In this document: positions 61,335-64,000 of the stretch, one piece after another
Numbering within the stretch: the stretch's first letter is position 1
Layout: every line of letters begins with the position of its first letter
Assembly (NCBI GenBank): GCA_036960175.1
Contig: JBALWH010000018.1
Span: forward strand, 19,313-83,312
Direction of reading: 5' to 3'
Origin: Motiliproteus sp036960175
Lineage (GTDB): Bacteria; Pseudomonadota; Gammaproteobacteria; Pseudomonadales; Balneatricaceae
Length of the DNA stretch: 64,000 nt
Made by a program: the position numbers and the translations under genes
The notes under the pieces: model-generated
Database searches by the model: none
Seen by the model: only the letters and a program-made list of their open reading frames with translations
Told to the model about the DNA's origin: nothing

Positions 61335-61613
61335 CAAACAACTCCATTTGTTTTCATAGCGTAAAAATATTCATGCCGAAAATGCAACATTAGCAGACCA
61401 GAATATTAACACTTAAGCATATTCCCTGCAATAGAGCTAGGCCGTTACAAAGTGCGACCGATAGACTGGAAATGTTTCTAGAATAGCAGCCCAAAAATAT
61501 AACTAAGCCGGGGGTTCAGATAGGTAAGTGCGACACTTTGGGTTGAAGGGTGAGAGGTGGTCAGCTGCTGACAGTGGTGCGCTTCAGGAAGAAGAAAAAG
61601 CAGACCGCAGCTG

Positions 61614-62540
61614 TTACCGAGGCTTTTTAATAACCACCAACGCAACCCCCAGTACCGATAGCAGACCGCCACAAAGAGCAAGCACACCGAGCCGCTCATC
61701 AAAAAGAATATAGGCTTCAAAGGCCGTGACGGGAGGCACCAGATAAAACAGGCTAGCAACTTGAGACGCGGCCCCCCGGCGAATCATTTGCATCAACAAC
61801 AGAATAGCCCCCACCGACAAGCTCAGCACCAACCAACCCATCGCCAGCAGCAGCTGCATATCCCAGGAGACCTCTCGCGATTCAAATGCAAAGGCGCCTA
61901 TTGCGAACAGGCCCGCTGCTGCACAGTATTGGATGAAGGCCCCTGGTACCAACTCGACTCCTTGGCAATAGCGTTTCTGATAGACCGTGCCGATCGAAAT
62001 ACCGACAAGAGCAATCAAGGCCCAGAGTATCGTCCATAGTGGGAAGCTGGTGACCTGATCCGCCCCACCCATTTTCTCCAACATTACCAAGCTGACGCCG
62101 ACCAACCCCAACATCAAGCCAAACCACTGACGCACCGCGATGGCTTCACGTAGCACCAGCACCGCCACCGCCGCAGTGACCAGTGGCTGCAGACCAACGA
62201 TTAAGGACACTACCCCTGCCGGCATGCCATCCTGAATGGCGTAAAACACACCGCCAAGATAAAACCCATGCACCAACAACCCAGTGACGGCCGTATGTGA
62301 GGCCGAGACCATGGAGGGCCACTGCGACTTCATCCACCAGGCAACCAAGCCCAATATCACCAGTGTCGCTAGCATTCGATAAAGAAGCAGGGTGAAGGGT
62401 TCCGCGTAGGGAAGTCCGTACTTAGCCCCGATAAAGCCGGTGCTCCAGAGCCAGACAAATAGCGCCGGCATCAAGCCAATAGTAAGCAGGCCGGAGCCGT
62501 GCCGCTGATCCAAGCTGGGTCGACAGGTATTAGCGCTCAA
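61614..62540 (-). CDS. EamA-family DMT permease
   Basis: An inner-membrane permease of 308 residues with ten helices. The first repeat has LWSTGFIGAKYGLPYAEPFTLLLYR and the second VSLIVGLQPLVTAAVAVLVLREAI. The start codon is TTG at 62540 with AGGAGG eight bases upstream. Substrate unknown. It is 45 bp downstream of the reductase gene on the same strand. Confidence 0.85.
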   Translation of the reverse strand: MSANTCRPSLDQRHGSGLLTIGLMPALFVWLWSTGFIGAKYGLPYAEPFTLLLYRMLATLVILGLVAWWMKSQWPSMVSASHTAVTGLLVHGFYLGGVFYAIQDGMPAGVVSLIVGLQPLVTAAVAVLVLREAIAVRQWFGLMLGLVGVSLVMLEKMGGADQVTSFPLWTILWALIALVGISIGTVYQKRYCQGVELVPGAFIQYCAAAGLFAIGAFAFESREVSWDMQLLLAMGWLVLSLSVGAILLLMQMIRRGAASQVASLFYLVPPVTAFEAYILFDERLGVLALCGGLLSVLGVALVVIKKPR

Positions 62541-62584
62541 CGGGGCAGCCTCCTATTCAGGATAAGGTGAGTAATCCATCTTAT

Positions 62585-63568
62585 TTAACGGTTAAGGTCG
62601 ACAACGATACGGCCCGTTACCTGCCCTGCCAGTAGCTTTTCAGCACAGCTCCCTACCGACTCCAGGCTGGTGGTTTCGGTGAGCCCATCCAGTAATTGCA
62701 GAGGCATCGTTGCTGCCAGACGATTCCATACCTGGAGCCTACGCTCCCGAGGACAGCGCACCGACTCGATACCGATAAGCCGAATACCCCGCAAAATGAA
62801 CGGCATCACGGTGGTCGTTAACTGGGCATTGGCTGCCAACCCACAGCAGGCAACAGCCCCGGGCTCAGCGGTTTCCGCCAGAATTCGCGACAGAATAGGC
62901 CCACCCACCGTATCGATCGCACCCGCCCAGCGTTGTTTTTCCAAGGGTCGGGATTCGACTTCCATATCGGTACGATCAACGATCTCCCGTGCGCCCAAGC
63001 GGTATAAGTAATCATGGTTAGACGACCGACCAGTAACGGCTGCAACCTGATAACCCAGCGCACTGAGCAGAGCGATGGCGATACTGCCAACTCCACCACT
63101 CGCGCCTGTGACGACCACCGTCCCACTATCTGCAGTGACGCCCGCTTCTTCCAGCTCTAGGATACTCAGCATCGCCGTCACTCCGGCGGTTCCCAGAGCC
63201 ATCGCCTGCTTCAAACTAAGGCCATCGGCTAAAGGCACCAGCCAATCGGCCGGCACGCGCGCGCGCTGACTAAAACCGCCGAAATGGCTGACTCCGGTAT
63301 CCCAACCCGTGAGCACAACGGCATCGCCTTCGGCATAGGCCGATGTACCGGGCTGCAACACTGTACCTGCCAGGTCGACTCCCGGCACCAGCGGAAAGTG
63401 ACGGATAATTTTTCCTTTGCCGGTGACCGCTAATGCATCCTTAAAGTTCAAGCTCGAATAGTCCACCTGCACCAGAACATCGCCGGGCGGAAGCGCCTCA
63501 TTGTCCAGCCTCACCAGGTCAGCCTGATGCTGGCCTTCAGAATCAGAAACCAAAATTGCCTTGAACAT
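62585..63568 (-). CDS. acuI: AcuI/YhdH-type acrylyl-CoA reductase-like enzyme
   Basis: A 327-residue NADPH-dependent medium-chain dehydrogenase/reductase of the YhdH/AcuI group. Evidence is the opening MFKAILVSDSEGQH, NFKDALAVTGKGKIIR, the catalytic-domain PGVDLAGTV, the cofactor motif VTGASGGVGSIAI and the closing QVTGRIVVDL. AcuI reduces toxic acryloyl-CoA to propionyl-CoA, common in marine bacteria using DMSP or acrylate. GGAG lies eight bases before the ATG. It is divergent from a LysR-type gene that may regulate it. Confidence 0.88.
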   Translation of the reverse strand: MFKAILVSDSEGQHQADLVRLDNEALPPGDVLVQVDYSSLNFKDALAVTGKGKIIRHFPLVPGVDLAGTVLQPGTSAYAEGDAVVLTGWDTGVSHFGGFSQRARVPADWLVPLADGLSLKQAMALGTAGVTAMLSILELEEAGVTADSGTVVVTGASGGVGSIAIALLSALGYQVAAVTGRSSNHDYLYRLGAREIVDRTDMEVESRPLEKQRWAGAIDTVGGPILSRILAETAEPGAVACCGLAANAQLTTTVMPFILRGIRLIGIESVRCPRERRLQVWNRLAATMPLQLLDGLTETTSLESVGSCAEKLLAGQVTGRIVVDLNR

Positions 63569-63727
63569 GACTCAATCTCCTTATTTTATTCAGGTTGATC
63601 CGATACGCGCCTATTCCGGTCGGACTCAGCCCTGAACCTTTGCATTTTTGTTGACTGTTCAGAGTGTATCGGTAAAGAATGCCTCTTTGGTACCGACAAA
63701 TGGGCAAACTGGTTTTGCAAAAATGGA

Positions 63728-64000
63728 ATGAACTGGGACGACCTTAAGTATTATTTGGCTGTTGCACGATACAAGAGCCTAAGCGAAGCGGCTCGAGGTC
63801 TGCACGTCAGCCCCTCGACCGTATCTCGTCGAATCGACGCACTGGAGCAAGCCTTAGGCACCCGGTTGTTCTCACGACGACAGGACGGCTACGACCTGAA
63901 CGAGGCTGGAGCCAACCTGTTGTCGACTGCGGAACAGGCAGAAGCCCATCTCTTGTGGCTCGAACGTGGGGCAGCCAAGAGTGAGGCGGAGACGGCTGGG
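63728..64000 (+). CDS. LysR-type transcriptional regulator, 5' part
   Basis: The first 91 codons of a LysR regulator, cut by the window end. The helix-turn-helix appears as NWDDLKYYLAVARYKSLSEAA and VSPSTVSRRIDALEQALGT RLFSR. The ATG at 63728 gives the standard start distance to the helix-turn-helix. It is divergent from the AcuI-like gene, with a 159-bp gap that would hold the shared operator. Confidence 0.9.
   Translation, partial: MNWDDLKYYLAVARYKSLSEAARGLHVSPSTVSRRIDALEQALGTRLFSRRQDGYDLNEAGANLLSTAEQAEAHLLWLERGAAKSEAETAG

Noticed and set aside
1..64000. tRNA, CRISPR, insertion sequence, prophage or integron elements
   Set aside because: I looked for T-loop motifs, regularly spaced repeats, transposase and integrase motifs and found none I could support.

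Overview
The window reads as chromosome of a free-living, probably marine gammaproteobacterium. Supporting signs are the EF-P / EpmA / EpmB lysylation set, a UPF0231 (YacL) family protein, TonB-dependent uptake, several membrane histidine kinases, a GGDEF-EAL protein and a full branched-chain-amino-acid-type ABC importer. Base composition is near 50 % GC by eye. I see no tRNA, rRNA, CRISPR array, insertion sequence, integrase or phage gene. The order within the class cannot be fixed from this sequence alone.

Layout. 0-6 kb: a PatB/MalY aminotransferase, epmA and efp (minus) facing epmB (plus), a glutathione transferase, a small lipoprotein and a small DMT permease. 5.9-15.3 kb: the most unusual block. 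It holds a TPR/outer-membrane barrel protein that resembles Slam translocators, a 902-residue FecR-domain protein with a duplicated cysteine-paired module, a class II cyclic-nucleotide-phosphodiesterase-like MBL protein, a GAF-GspE-type ATPase and a CHASE2 adenylate cyclase. 15.3-22.4 kb: housekeeping and repair genes (acyltransferase, PepQ, M14 peptidase, TSUP permease, GST, exported MsrAB, RluA-family pseudouridine synthase). 22.6-27.5 kb: signalling genes, namely a histidine kinase with an ethylene-receptor-like copper-site domain, a formylglycine-enzyme-like lipoprotein and a REC-REC-PAS-GGDEF-EAL protein. 27.7-31.1 kb: a ThDP enzyme convergent with two overlapping citrate-synthase-fold genes that lack the expected catalytic residues. 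31.2-35.9 kb: a three-gene operon of periplasmic binding protein, sensor kinase and TonB-dependent receptor. 36-39.6 kb: small enzymes and membrane proteins. 39.7-48.5 kb: a two-component system divergent from a Liv-type ABC importer, with candidate regulator sites between them. 48.7-56.1 kb: small orphan genes, CBS protein, EamA exporter, TPR protein, a stand-alone receiver with an odd leader, YacL and an SLC23-like permease. 56.1-60.7 kb: a tight five-gene envelope operon with a degenerate ABC ATPase. 61-64 kb: small ORF, EamA permease, AcuI-type reductase and the start of a LysR regulator.

How parts may work together (inference). The 5.9-15.3 kb block contains a synthesising enzyme (cyclase), a likely degrading enzyme (MBL), a possible nucleotide-responsive ATPase (GAF-GspE) and a surface protein with its putative translocator, so it could be a self-contained cyclic-nucleotide signalling unit linked to the cell surface. 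The 39.7-48.5 kb kinase and OmpR-type regulator probably control the adjacent importer. All family assignments come from reading motifs in the translations; no database search was run.
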